Assembly: GCA_019415335.1 (NCBI GenBank)
Contig: DXKH01000082.1
Span: forward strand, 1-64,000
Source: Citrobacter sp.
Lineage (GTDB): Bacteria > Pseudomonadota > Gammaproteobacteria > Enterobacterales > Enterobacteriaceae
Length of the DNA: 64,000 bases
Direction of reading: 5' to 3'
The position numbers were made by a program, and so were the translations under genes. The notes under the pieces were generated by a model that saw nothing but the letters and a program-made list of their open reading frames with translations, was not told the origin of the DNA and ran no database searches. Position 1 is the first letter of the stretch. The number at the start of each line of letters is the position of its first letter. Below are positions 8,981 to 17,206 of the stretch, in pieces.

Positions 8981-9808
8981 CTAATCCACTTTCTCAAATA
9001 TAGAAACCTCGATATCAGAAGGAAGAATGGGAAGAATAATGGTAATAATCCATATAATGGATACCATCAAAATACCCTTTAATCCAGGGTGAGATGCTGA
9101 TATACGTTGACGCAACCCTTTCCTGGATACACTCTTTAATCTGAATGTGGTGATATGCTTCAACCCAGTATGTTGTGAAACTAATTTCTGCATAGCTTTC
9201 GGGTTGAAGTAGCTAACGTGGGGTGATGGCATCCCTTTTTGCCATAGCCGCTCTAATGGGCCATGCACTCCCATAATACTAAGTAAACTTGCTGTTTTAA
9301 AGAAAAAACCATAAGTGGATGGGTAATTCAAGACAACTATACCTTTAGTTGCAAGAAGGCTCTCCACTTGTTTAATAGCTGTAGATGGAGATGGGATATG
9401 TTCAAAAACATCATTAAAAACGATGACGTCATAAGGCCCACGATCATTCAAATCATGAGGGAAAAAACCATCCTCAACATCCAAACCTTTTGAGCGTGAT
9501 AAATCGGCATTTTCTTTCTCAGGTTCAATTCCCTTTGCGGCAGTTCCTCTTTTTAAAGCAGCTTCCAGAAACCATCCCCACGCAGATCCAACCTCTAATA
9601 ATTTAGTCTCATTTAGATGCTTGATTTTCCCAATGTGATTTAATATTACCTCAAAGTTTTCTCGTCTTAGACTTTCAAGCCCCTGAATGCCAGTTCCTTG
9701 TGCGGGCTTTAGATTAGACAATTGAAAACCGCAATGTTGACAAGCAGACACCCATGCGGATTTTTTAATCAATGGGGAACCGCATGCCTCACAAGCTTCT
9801 TCAAACAT
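8981..9808 (-). CDS. Class I SAM-dependent methyltransferase with N-terminal zinc ribbon
   Basis: A 275-residue protein. Residues 7-26 hold a zinc-ribbon pattern (CEACGSPL ... CQHCGF). The core is a Rossmann-type methyltransferase: motif I LLEVGSAWGWFLEAA near residue 70, the acidic residue at the end of strand 2 (AKGIEPE), and YDVIVFNDVFEHIPSPSTAI as motif IV. A hydrophobic stretch near the C-terminus (ILMVSIIWIITIILPILP) suggests membrane association. Such proteins are frequent in O-antigen, capsule and phage modification clusters; here it lies between phage scraps and gtr genes. Substrate unknown. The AT-rich composition differs from the core genes of the window. Confidence 0.75.
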   Translation of the reverse strand: MFEEACEACGSPLIKKSAWVSACQHCGFQLSNLKPAQGTGIQGLESLRRENFEVILNHIGKIKHLNETKLLEVGSAWGWFLEAALKRGTAAKGIEPEKENADLSRSKGLDVEDGFFPHDLNDRGPYDVIVFNDVFEHIPSPSTAIKQVESLLATKGIVVLNYPSTYGFFFKTASLLSIMGVHGPLERLWQKGMPSPHVSYFNPKAMQKLVSQHTGLKHITTFRLKSVSRKGLRQRISASHPGLKGILMVSIIWIITIILPILPSDIEVSIFEKVD

Positions 9809-10195
9809 GTAGATATCACTCCACCAAAAATTTTGATCATTAGAATACAGAAGGAAATAGATAAACGGAATACAAGTAAGACGTTACTGACATTGTTTTG
9901 TGTTTAGTGATCACGGACTCAGTGAGTGCACACGCCCCCCCAACATAACTTGTCTACGATAAAAAATTAGCGCAAAACAACTCAAAACCGGCGAAGGTGG
10001 TGATTCGTCTTGCGCTAATGCTTTGTGGGTTGTTGTGCCATAGATGTGACATGCACATGAAATCACCTCACTGCAACTGACTGCTTGTGCCATCATCATA
10101 CCATTGTGAATGCGGCCAGGGACTCAACCGGAATCAAGTTACCGTTGGGGGCATAAGTGGGGGCATTCTGTGTTCGGTCCAGGGAGATGCCCCCA
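9809..10195. other. Intergenic stretch with a 10-bp inverted repeat
   Basis: No gene is visible. The sequence ATTAGCGCAA at 9966-9975 is repeated exactly in inverse orientation (TTGCGCTAAT) at 10010-10019. Because an integrase remnant starts at 10196, this could be part of an old attachment or operator region, but nothing proves it. Confidence 0.35.
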
Positions 10196-10510
10196 ATGAA
10201 GCTTAATGCGTGACAGGTAGACGCTGCGAAACCCAGAGAGAAAGTTTATAAGCTGGCAGACGGAGCTGGTTTGTATCTTGAGGTTATTCCCTCTGGTTCT
10301 CGATACTGGCGAATGAAATATCGCTTCAATGGAAAAGAGAAGCGGATGGCTTTTGGTGTTTAGCCGGCAGTGTCGCTTGCACAAGCAAGGGCATTACCTG
10401 ATGACGCCATGAAAACGTTGGCCGAAGGTATCTTTCCATCAATAGCTGCGCTGGCTGAGTCAATAGCGAAGGCGGGTGGCATTTTTACCAAGAGAGAAGA
10501 ACCATTGTGA
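10196..10510 (+). pseudogene. P4-type tyrosine integrase N-terminus with in-frame stops
   Basis: Starting from ATG 10196 the frame reads MKLNA, a TGA (10211-10213), then VDAAKPREKVYKLADGAGLY, LEVIPSGSRYWRMKYRFNGK, EKRMAFGV, a TAG (10361-10363), and PAVSLAQARALPDDAMKTLA. This is the arm-binding (DUF4102-type) N-terminal domain of P4-like integrases found on genomic islands. Both stops are in frame (seen directly). After AEGIFPS the family pattern is lost and the frame closes at 10508-10510. The catalytic domain is absent. Confidence 0.75.
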
Positions 10511-10586
10511 TGAATTTACGACCGTTCACCCATTCGGAATACCTAAGCAGGGGCAATGCGCCCCTGTTACCGAATGGAGTATTACA

Positions 10587-10799
10587 ATGTCTCGTACACG
10601 AGCAGAACGCCGTCACCATGAACGCCGACTGAAAGCCATCCGCAGACACTACAACAACGCCGGTAGCCGTTCACCAACGCATATCGGTATGGTTTACCAA
10701 ACACCATGCTCTTGTAGCTGCTGGATGTGTGGAAATCAACGAAACCACCATGGTATGAGCTGGCAGGAGATTAACGATCGCTTGCGATATACCGATTAG
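10587..10799 (+). CDS. Small Arg/His-rich protein with Cys cluster, phage-associated type
   Basis: A 70-residue protein MSRTRAERRHHERRLKAIRR... with a CSCSCWMCGN cluster that could bind a metal ion. Small proteins with this layout (basic N-terminus, CxCxxCxxC-type centre) recur in enterobacterial prophages and islands without known function. The start at 10587 is supported by GGAG eight bases upstream; an upstream ATG at 10476 lies within the integrase remnant and is unlikely. Confidence 0.5.
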   Translation: MSRTRAERRHHERRLKAIRRHYNNAGSRSPTHIGMVYQTPCSCSCWMCGNQRNHHGMSWQEINDRLRYTD

Positions 10800-10865
10800 C
10801 AGGAGGTCAGATGCACCACGACACCATCGGAGAACATTTGTAAGTACCTTAATTGGAGCTTACTT

Positions 10866-11159
10866 ATGTCTACATTTAACACCCGTAAAGACCGTGACCG
10901 CCACGGTAAACCATTGCCACACAGGCGTGTGCAGTACGCAACTCGCTACCACATAAAGCATATCCACTACGCCGAACGCTACGGAGACAACGCGCCTCGC
11001 GTGAACTACAGCAATAATCATGGGTACTGGAATAACGTGTATACGACCCGCCGACGCCGTGCAGATGATCGTACCCATGCGCAGGTCATAGTGACAGGCG
11101 CAGATCCTGATGGTCTGTTATGGTTACCGAGCAATCGACCTTCAGAATACTACTGGTAA
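10866..11159 (+). CDS. Small hypothetical protein, phage/island type
   Basis: A 97-residue protein, rich in Arg, His and Tyr, with no membrane segment or recognised motif. GGAG precedes the ATG. It follows the 70-residue ORF by 66 bases in the same direction and ends ahead of a strong terminator, so the two may form one short transcript. Function unknown; the coding status rests on the ribosome-binding site, the terminator and the protein-like composition. Confidence 0.45.
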   Translation: MSTFNTRKDRDRHGKPLPHRRVQYATRYHIKHIHYAERYGDNAPRVNYSNNHGYWNNVYTTRRRRADDRTHAQVIVTGADPDGLLWLPSNRPSEYYW

Positions 11160-11166
11160 ACCTCAT

Positions 11167-11188
11167 GCCCGCTACGGCGGGTTTTTTA
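11167..11188 (+). terminator. Rho-independent terminator
   Basis: A GC-rich stem CCCGC/GCGGG with a short loop is followed by a run of T. It closes the two small ORFs upstream. Confidence 0.75.
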
Positions 11189-11541
11189 TTCCGCCATAAA
11201 CACCCTCTCCTGTGGCGGTGGTCAGCAACACGGTTTGGTTTTGTCTTATTGTGTTCGGAGATTCTTGCATCACAAAATGTGAGCGCTTATGTCTCTTTTA
11301 AAATATTCTCAAAAAACCTCGCAGCAATCATGCCGGAAAGATAATGAAATTAACCTTTGTGAATCGGCACGGACTTCCGAGTCGTTGTGTGGAGTGTCCC
11401 TGGTAGACGAGCCTGTCCTATTGTGGTCAGCCACTACCGGATACATCACACTTATGGTTACGGCAATATCATTTGGTGTCAGGCGGGTAGCTGCTTCAGG
11501 TCCATCAGATCCAGCCAGAATATTCGATTGGCTTGTATTGC
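11189..11541. other. Intergenic, no recognised gene
   Basis: Several short ORFs are open here on both strands, none with a convincing start site or family resemblance. It separates the phage-type small genes from the terminator of the gtr operon. Confidence 0.3.
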
Positions 11542-11564
11542 GAAAAAGGGGCGTAAGCCCCTTT
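11542..11564 (-). terminator. Rho-independent terminator of the gtr operon
   Basis: On the minus strand AAAGGGGCTTACGCCCCTTT folds into a perfect stem and continues into TTTTTCG. It lies immediately behind the stop of gtrB. Confidence 0.8.
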
Positions 11565-11567
11565 AGC

Positions 11568-12497
11568 TCATCGGCCAATTCTGAGATAAAACAGAGATTT
11601 CATTTCTCTTCGACTTACCGTTATTGCCTGTAATATTATTCCGCACATAAATGATAGCGCTGAAAGCAACATAATTACGCTTGCAGCAACCGCTGTTGGC
11701 AATCTTGGAACCAGACCTGTTTCCGCAAATTCTTTAACAACGGGAAGTCCAAGAGATAGAGAAATAGCAGCAAAACAGCATGAAAGAATACCAAAAAAAT
11801 ACATTGGTCTTTCAATCGCGTAAAGCTTTATTATGGTTTTAAGAATCCTGAAACCATCTTTATAAGTCGACAGTTTGCTTTCAGAACCTTCAGATCTGCT
11901 GCCATAAGAAGTGTCAACTTCACCGTATTTCATGCGCAACTCCAGAGCATGAATTGTCAGTTCCGTTTCCGTCTCAAACCCTCTTGATTGACTTGGAAAA
12001 GATTTTACATATCGTCTTGTGAAGACTCTATATCCAGAAAGCATGTCAGTGAACTGACCTTTAAATATCGCTGTAACAGTACCTGTCAAAATTCTATTTC
12101 CGAATCTATGTCCCGTACGATATGTTTCAGCAGACCCATCTTCTTTTCTGCATCCGACAACCATATCAAGATCATCATCAATAAGTTTGTCGATTAATTT
12201 TTTTACTGCTGCAACTTCATAAGTGTTATCGCCGTCAATCATAACATATATGTCTGCATTAACATCTGCAAACATTCTGCGCACGACATTGCCTTTCCCC
12301 TTCAGTTTGACATGCTTAACAATTGCACCGGCCTTTTTAGCTATTTCACCAGTAAAATCTGTAGAATTGTTGTCAAATACGTATATATCACCCTCAGGTA
12401 GATATTCCTTGAAATCAGAAACGACGCTACTGATAGCCAGAGCTTCATTATGGCACGGTATTATTACCGCTATTTTAAACCCTCTGTAGTTATTCAT
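11568..12497 (-). CDS. gtrB: GtrB-like bactoprenol glucosyltransferase
   Basis: A 309-residue family-2 glycosyltransferase: AVIIPCHNEALAISSVV at the N-terminus, DNNSTD, and the DGDNTYE acidic metal-binding motif near residue 90, followed by two C-terminal transmembrane segments. In serotype-converting clusters GtrB moves glucose from UDP-glucose onto undecaprenyl phosphate at the cytoplasmic face. It is the last gene of a three-gene minus-strand unit (gtrA, a polytopic transferase, gtrB) and is followed by a terminator. Membership of the broader dolichyl-phosphate sugar synthase group leaves the sugar donor unproven. Confidence 0.8.
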   Translation of the reverse strand: MNNYRGFKIAVIIPCHNEALAISSVVSDFKEYLPEGDIYVFDNNSTDFTGEIAKKAGAIVKHVKLKGKGNVVRRMFADVNADIYVMIDGDNTYEVAAVKKLIDKLIDDDLDMVVGCRKEDGSAETYRTGHRFGNRILTGTVTAIFKGQFTDMLSGYRVFTRRYVKSFPSQSRGFETETELTIHALELRMKYGEVDTSYGSRSEGSESKLSTYKDGFRILKTIIKLYAIERPMYFFGILSCCFAAISLSLGLPVVKEFAETGLVPRLPTAVAASVIMLLSALSFMCGIILQAITVSRREMKSLFYLRIGR

Positions 12498-12507
12498 CGT
12501 GAATTCT

Positions 12508-13842
12508 CTACATGTAATATCTATTTATTATGGCTGGAATCATTGCACTCAATGACAGCAGTGAAAGAATAATCACAATTACATAAGATGTGACTAGCTT
12601 TTTCATATTGTCATTTATTAGCAAAAACGCGAATATTATTGCTGGGATAATAAAGTATCTACCCTGTATACCTATTATAACATTAGTGGGAAAAGGAGAG
12701 TATTGCACAAGTAAAGCACAGAATATAAGTAATACTGAGCCTGCTGATGTTATAATAATGCTAACAGCTAATGTGGAATTTCTCTTGATTTCATTAACGG
12801 AAAAACCAATCGCGATAAGTGCAATAATAGCTATAAAGTACATAAGGTAAAGATAGTGAGGCATCCAAATGTCTAGCCACCCTAACGTACCTATAAAACT
12901 CTTATAATAAAAAGATGAAAGGCGATAATTGGAAATTGTGTTGTATATAACTCTAAAAATTTCAGTTGGATTAACAATATAATGAGCAATTACCTGGCTA
13001 TGTGTCATGCCTGGGTGGTGTACACCTCCATCTTTAGTCATTGATATAGTCACAGCAATCCATGCCAGAGAAATAAACGCTGCCAGAAAAGGGGGTACCA
13101 TTCGCCATTTACATTGCGAATAGAAAGCAGCAACAATTGGGAGCAGGAGTATTGGAATTAAGTTTGCTCTACTTGAAACCAATACAAATGCAATAGCAGA
13201 GATAATTATTAAATCTTTGTTACTCGTCTCTTTGTGCAGTACAGTTTTCGTGAAATAACACATCATCAAAACAGACAGCGCCGTAGTAACGCCATCTATC
13301 GTAGCAGCAGAAAACTGAAATATCATCATCGGCATAACCATTACACCTAATGCAAGTGTGGGTATGCGATAAACACTATTGGCATAAAAAATAATAGCCA
13401 TGCTTGAAAGAAATGCTAATAATCTGGATAGCTGGTAGGTATCAAATATCGAAAGGTTAAGTATTCTACCAATCACAATACCAATGGATTGAGGAATATA
13501 AACCGCAGGGAAGTAAAATGCTGTATTGGGTATTTCTTTGTAGTGCCGCTCATTTCCCCAGTATTTTCCTGCCATATCACTAATCATTGAAGAACGTACT
13601 TTTTCAACAACTCCATTGTTAAATATAAGAAAAGATTCGTATAAGGAATTATCTATATATCCACCTGATTTCATCCCATCTTTATTATCAAGAGTAATCA
13701 ACCCATTGGACAATAAATAAGCTCTTGAGTAATGATGTGGCTCATCAGGACTCATGAATGGAGGCGTAATTGAACTAACTGCAATAAACGCTATTAGCGT
13801 ACAGAAAAATAACAATGATAATTTTATGTTTAATGATTTCAT
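12508..13842 (-). CDS. Polytopic serotype-specific glycosyltransferase-like protein (DUF2142-like, GtrC role)
   Basis: A 444-residue integral membrane protein with about ten or more hydrophobic segments and a large loop after the first one containing TPPFMSPDEPHHYSRAYLL; the acidic residues next to Pro-His in this loop are typical of GT-C-type lipid-linked sugar transferases and of DUF2142 proteins. By position it is the serotype-specific transferase that places glucose on the O-antigen in the periplasm. The start at 13842 has AGGTG upstream, overlapping the gtrA stop (13850-13852); the more distant ATG at 13881 would overlap gtrA. The third Gtr protein is always the variable one, so the serotype cannot be predicted. 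Confidence 0.7.
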   Translation of the reverse strand: MKSLNIKLSLLFFCTLIAFIAVSSITPPFMSPDEPHHYSRAYLLSNGLITLDNKDGMKSGGYIDNSLYESFLIFNNGVVEKVRSSMISDMAGKYWGNERHYKEIPNTAFYFPAVYIPQSIGIVIGRILNLSIFDTYQLSRLLAFLSSMAIIFYANSVYRIPTLALGVMVMPMMIFQFSAATIDGVTTALSVLMMCYFTKTVLHKETSNKDLIIISAIAFVLVSSRANLIPILLLPIVAAFYSQCKWRMVPPFLAAFISLAWIAVTISMTKDGGVHHPGMTHSQVIAHYIVNPTEIFRVIYNTISNYRLSSFYYKSFIGTLGWLDIWMPHYLYLMYFIAIIALIAIGFSVNEIKRNSTLAVSIIITSAGSVLLIFCALLVQYSPFPTNVIIGIQGRYFIIPAIIFAFLLINDNMKKLVTSYVIVIILSLLSLSAMIPAIINRYYM

Positions 13843-13849
13843 GTATGAA

Positions 13850-14209
13850 TCACCTGTCATTGAAAACGACGAACTTTGCATAGATAAATCCGATCACCAG
13901 ACTTATTGCTGAAAATGCCACAACGGTTAGCATTGGAGGGGTCGACATCCTGTCACCAATCCACCCAACGCAGGCGCTAAGTCCCCCCATAAAACCCGCG
14001 TAAAGGAGATAGCGCAGTGTTGAGGCTCTTGATCTAAACGTGAATCGTGCATTGACAAAGAACGAGAAGCTTACAGCAAAGATAAACCCAGAGAGATTTG
14101 CCAATGCCTGACTCGCATGCATAGTGTAATAAGTAAAAGCAAACACAGCCCAATGTATAATCGTGTTGATCACGCCTATTGATGTGTACTTTGCGAACAG
14201 TTTCAGCAT
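13850..14209 (-). CDS. gtrA: GtrA-like bactoprenol-linked glucose flippase
   Basis: A 119-residue protein with four transmembrane helices and the GtrA-family N-terminus FAKYTSIGVINTIIHWAVFA, plus VNARFTFRS in the middle and YAKFVVFNDR at the end. It translocates undecaprenyl-phosphate-glucose across the inner membrane. It is the first gene of the gtr unit. I saw no GATC cluster upstream of it, so the Dam/OxyR phase variation known for some Salmonella gtr operons is not indicated here. Confidence 0.85.
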   Translation of the reverse strand: MLKLFAKYTSIGVINTIIHWAVFAFTYYTMHASQALANLSGFIFAVSFSFFVNARFTFRSRASTLRYLLYAGFMGGLSACVGWIGDRMSTPPMLTVVAFSAISLVIGFIYAKFVVFNDR

Positions 14210-14685
14210 TTGTTTTCGTCAATGAGTTATGCAGGCTGGAAGTCTATCATCCAAGTATGTGACGTCAACTACTCTGACCGGCGTATTGACTCAGCATTTT
14301 TGTTACCAGCACACGCTCCTGTGTAATTGAAATTATTACTTCGGATGCGTAATAAATAACCAGAAACAGCACCACTCAGCCCCAACTCGCTCCGTTTATG
14401 GCGATGGTTCGCGCGGCACATTATGTCCAACGTCTCTCCGGTTCCTTTTCATAGACTCTGTTGCGGACCAAAATTGCCAGTGGATGGAAAGAATGTGTGC
14501 TGCTGCTGCTGCTGGCCGACGATGAAAAGCCCATTGCTGGGCGGTATCTGACGAGATAGGCTTCCGCACTCCTGGTTTTTACTGTCGAGGAGAGACTGGC
14601 AGACCAGGCGAAAATCAAAATCCGATGTACTCGGCCCTGCCCGTGTGCTATCACACTGCAAACCCTTTTCTTATTTTTTAAAATT
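14210..14685. other. Intergenic region between gtrA and an AraC-family regulator
   Basis: No gene was recognised. It must hold the gtr promoter (leftwards) and the promoter of the AraC gene (rightwards). A short trinucleotide run, five CTG units, lies near 14500. This is also the right-hand border of the phage-like region. Confidence 0.4.
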
Positions 14686-15582
14686 ATGCCGACGCCGATT
14701 AATGCTGATTATTTTTTTGAAAAATTAGAGACCAAATCAGGGCTCGACTACATCCTGCGGGCTCGGGAAAAAGTGCCTGAAACGGGGATGTACATAAAAC
14801 CCCATGTCCATTTCGAACACGAAATTATGTGGTTTCGCAAAGCGAAAGGCAGCTATAGCATTGGCCGGGAGAAGTTCAGGATCGAGAATAACACCTTGAT
14901 TTATGTCAGTCCGTTAGTCCTTCATGATATGGAACTGGAATTTACAGGCGACCATGAGCGTTATATTTTACAGTACGATCGGGTAATGCTCAGCAATCTG
15001 AAATATCTTCTCCCGACGTTGGATCCCCATATCGGCGTGGTCACCGGTCTGAGCGACAAGGAGGCTGACAGGCTGGATTTCATCTTCAGATGGTTTTCAG
15101 ACGTGAACGACGAAGTCCATACGGAAAATGAGATTAGGCCGCTGCTTATTCTCTTGTTGAATACGGTACTTCAGCATGCGGTGACGTCCGAGAAAATTTT
15201 GTCTGAAACGGATAGTCAGTCAATATTTAGCATGATCATCAATTTTGTCATCGCGATGGAAACGGGGACATCTTTTAATATCAGTCTGAACGAGGCCGCA
15301 GACGCGGTTGGACTGTCACCCGGCCATTTCTCCAGAGTATTTAAAAAGGTCATGCAGGTCAGTTTTAAAGAATATTTACTGCGTAAGAAGATCGCGATGT
15401 CGGTCCAGTTGTTACGTAATACCGATCTCAGCATCACCGACATCGCGTACAAATGTGAATTTACGGATGCCGCTTACTATTGCTATCAGTTCAGACGGTT
15501 TATCGGCGTTACGCCGAAAAAATTCAGAACCAGCAACCTCACCTCTGAGCAGCTTAAAATCAACGAAAACCTCTCCGTTTAG
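14686..15582 (+). CDS. AraC-family transcriptional regulator of xylo-oligosaccharide genes
   Basis: A 298-residue regulator. The N-terminal cupin-type sensor domain contains KPHVHFEHEIMWF, a typical sugar-binding arm; the C-terminal 100 residues form the double helix-turn-helix (LNEAADAVGLSPGHFSRVFK and ITDIAYKCEFTDAAYYCYQF, ending with the GVTPKKFR signature). It lies 258 bases upstream of a xyloside transporter and a beta-xylosidase in the same direction, so it is most likely their sugar-responsive activator; this is inferred from position. No good Shine-Dalgarno sequence precedes the ATG, so the exact start is less sure. Confidence 0.8.
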   Translation: MPTPINADYFFEKLETKSGLDYILRAREKVPETGMYIKPHVHFEHEIMWFRKAKGSYSIGREKFRIENNTLIYVSPLVLHDMELEFTGDHERYILQYDRVMLSNLKYLLPTLDPHIGVVTGLSDKEADRLDFIFRWFSDVNDEVHTENEIRPLLILLLNTVLQHAVTSEKILSETDSQSIFSMIINFVIAMETGTSFNISLNEAADAVGLSPGHFSRVFKKVMQVSFKEYLLRKKIAMSVQLLRNTDLSITDIAYKCEFTDAAYYCYQFRRFIGVTPKKFRTSNLTSEQLKINENLSV

Positions 15583-15840
15583 GTCTTATCAGTTGCTACC
15601 GCTTATGGTTACCCTTGCTAACGATTCCTTGATTCCGCACGCTTACAAATAAATCACGCGACGCGTCATCCACAGACAGTTCTTGCCGGAAATGTGATCG
15701 GTACATAGCCGCTGGCGCAAAAAAATTATATAAACAGCCCATTTGTCTACATTTTTTATCCCCTGTTGCACTTATCTTTTATATTGAGGCCGGCCCTGGA
15801 TATTTAAAGTTCTTGAAACTCTCAAGTAAAAGGTATTTCT

Positions 15841-17145
15841 ATGAATAAGTCAGGCATCAAAGAAAAAATAGGCTATGGATTAGGTGATGGTGCGTCCAAT
15901 ATAATCTGGCAAACTATCATGCTGTTCATGGCTTATTTTTATACGGATATCTATGGATTAAGCGCTTTTCATATGGGGACAATGTTTCTTGTTGTCCGGG
16001 CTTTTGATGCTGTTGCCGATGTCTATATTGGTTATCTTGCTGACCATACCAAAACGAAATATGGCCAGTTCAGACCTTATTTACTTTGGTTTTCGCTTCC
16101 CTTCGGTATTTTTGGCGCATTGACATTTTATACGCCCGATTTTGGTGAGACGGGTAGAATTGTTTATGCGTATGTTTCGTATACTGCACTTTCTCTTTTT
16201 TACTCACTCGTCAACGTTCCTTACTGCGCACTCATCAACAATATTTCAAAAGATGCGAAAGAACGGGTTTCAATGCAATCGTACCGTTTTGCCTTTGCGG
16301 CGTTAGGCGGCATTATTGTGTCAGTTGTCGCGCTGCCATTAACCAAAATACTGGGCGCAGGCGATTTGCAGAAAGGTTATTTTCTTGCCATGGTCATCAT
16401 GGGCGGCATGAGTACCATCATGTTTTTTCTCTGCTTTGCACTGACCAAAGAGCACTATGTTAAAGAAGTGGATAAAAGTCATAACCTACGTGGGATTTAT
16501 CAGGAGCTGCTGGTCATTATTAACGATTTCAACTGGCGCTGTATCTTTTCACTTAATATCGCCAGCCTGATTGCCGGCATCTTAAAAACGGGTGGGGCGA
16601 TCTACTTTGTCAGTTACTATATGCAAAGACCTGATTTAGTCAGCACGGTACTGGTTATTATTCTTTGCACACGCTTTGTGGGGGCCATGTCCACCACCTT
16701 GCTGTACAAGAATTTTGATCGGGTACGCGCCTACAAACTGACACTGGTGATTCAGGCCGTCATTCTGACTGCACTTTTTGCCGTCCCAGCGGAATCTGTC
16801 ATGTTGATTTGCGGCGTCATATGCCTGATCCATTTTATTGACTCAAGCTCAGCCCCTTTGCAATGGAGTCTGTTGAGCGACATTATTGATAACGTTGAGA
16901 AAAAATCAAATCGTTCATTAAGCGGGCTGGTTTTCTCCACCAATTTATTCGCCATTAAAATTGGTATTGCCGTCGGCGGGGCGATTATTGGCTGGTTGTT
17001 AACCTATGGGGGCTATGTCGGGAATGCCGCGATGCAAACGGATCTCGCTACTCTGACGGTGCGCCTTATTTTTACGATTATCCCGGCCGTTTTTGTCTTA
17101 ATCATGTTTTTTATTATGCAGCGATATCGTTCATATGATGCGTAA
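15841..17145 (+). CDS. GPH-family xyloside/sugar:cation symporter (YagG/XynP-like)
   Basis: A 434-residue transporter with twelve predicted membrane segments. The N-terminus KEKIGYGLGDGASNIIWQT and the loop DVYIGYLADHTKTKYGQFRPY are signatures of the glycoside-pentoside-hexuronide family (YagG, XynP, MelB). It probably takes up xylobiose or short xylosides with H+ or Na+. AAAGG precedes the ATG. The beta-xylosidase gene follows after 61 bases, so import and hydrolysis are encoded together, as in the E. coli yagGH pair. Confidence 0.8.
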   Translation: MNKSGIKEKIGYGLGDGASNIIWQTIMLFMAYFYTDIYGLSAFHMGTMFLVVRAFDAVADVYIGYLADHTKTKYGQFRPYLLWFSLPFGIFGALTFYTPDFGETGRIVYAYVSYTALSLFYSLVNVPYCALINNISKDAKERVSMQSYRFAFAALGGIIVSVVALPLTKILGAGDLQKGYFLAMVIMGGMSTIMFFLCFALTKEHYVKEVDKSHNLRGIYQELLVIINDFNWRCIFSLNIASLIAGILKTGGAIYFVSYYMQRPDLVSTVLVIILCTRFVGAMSTTLLYKNFDRVRAYKLTLVIQAVILTALFAVPAESVMLICGVICLIHFIDSSSAPLQWSLLSDIIDNVEKKSNRSLSGLVFSTNLFAIKIGIAVGGAIIGWLLTYGGYVGNAAMQTDLATLTVRLIFTIIPAVFVLIMFFIMQRYRSYDA

Positions 17146-17206
17146 GCACAGTGGTATCACTCCGTCAGTATAACGTAAATTCATTTTTGTCTTTCAGGAC
17201 GTATCT

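Noticed and set aside
14210..14420. GATC/OxyR phase-variation region upstream of gtrA
   Set aside because: No GATC cluster is present ahead of gtrA, unlike the phase-variable Salmonella gtr operons.
14498..14516. Run of CTG trinucleotides as a possible phase-variation tract
   Set aside because: Only five units, not inside a recognised gene and not at a promoter spacing known to vary.
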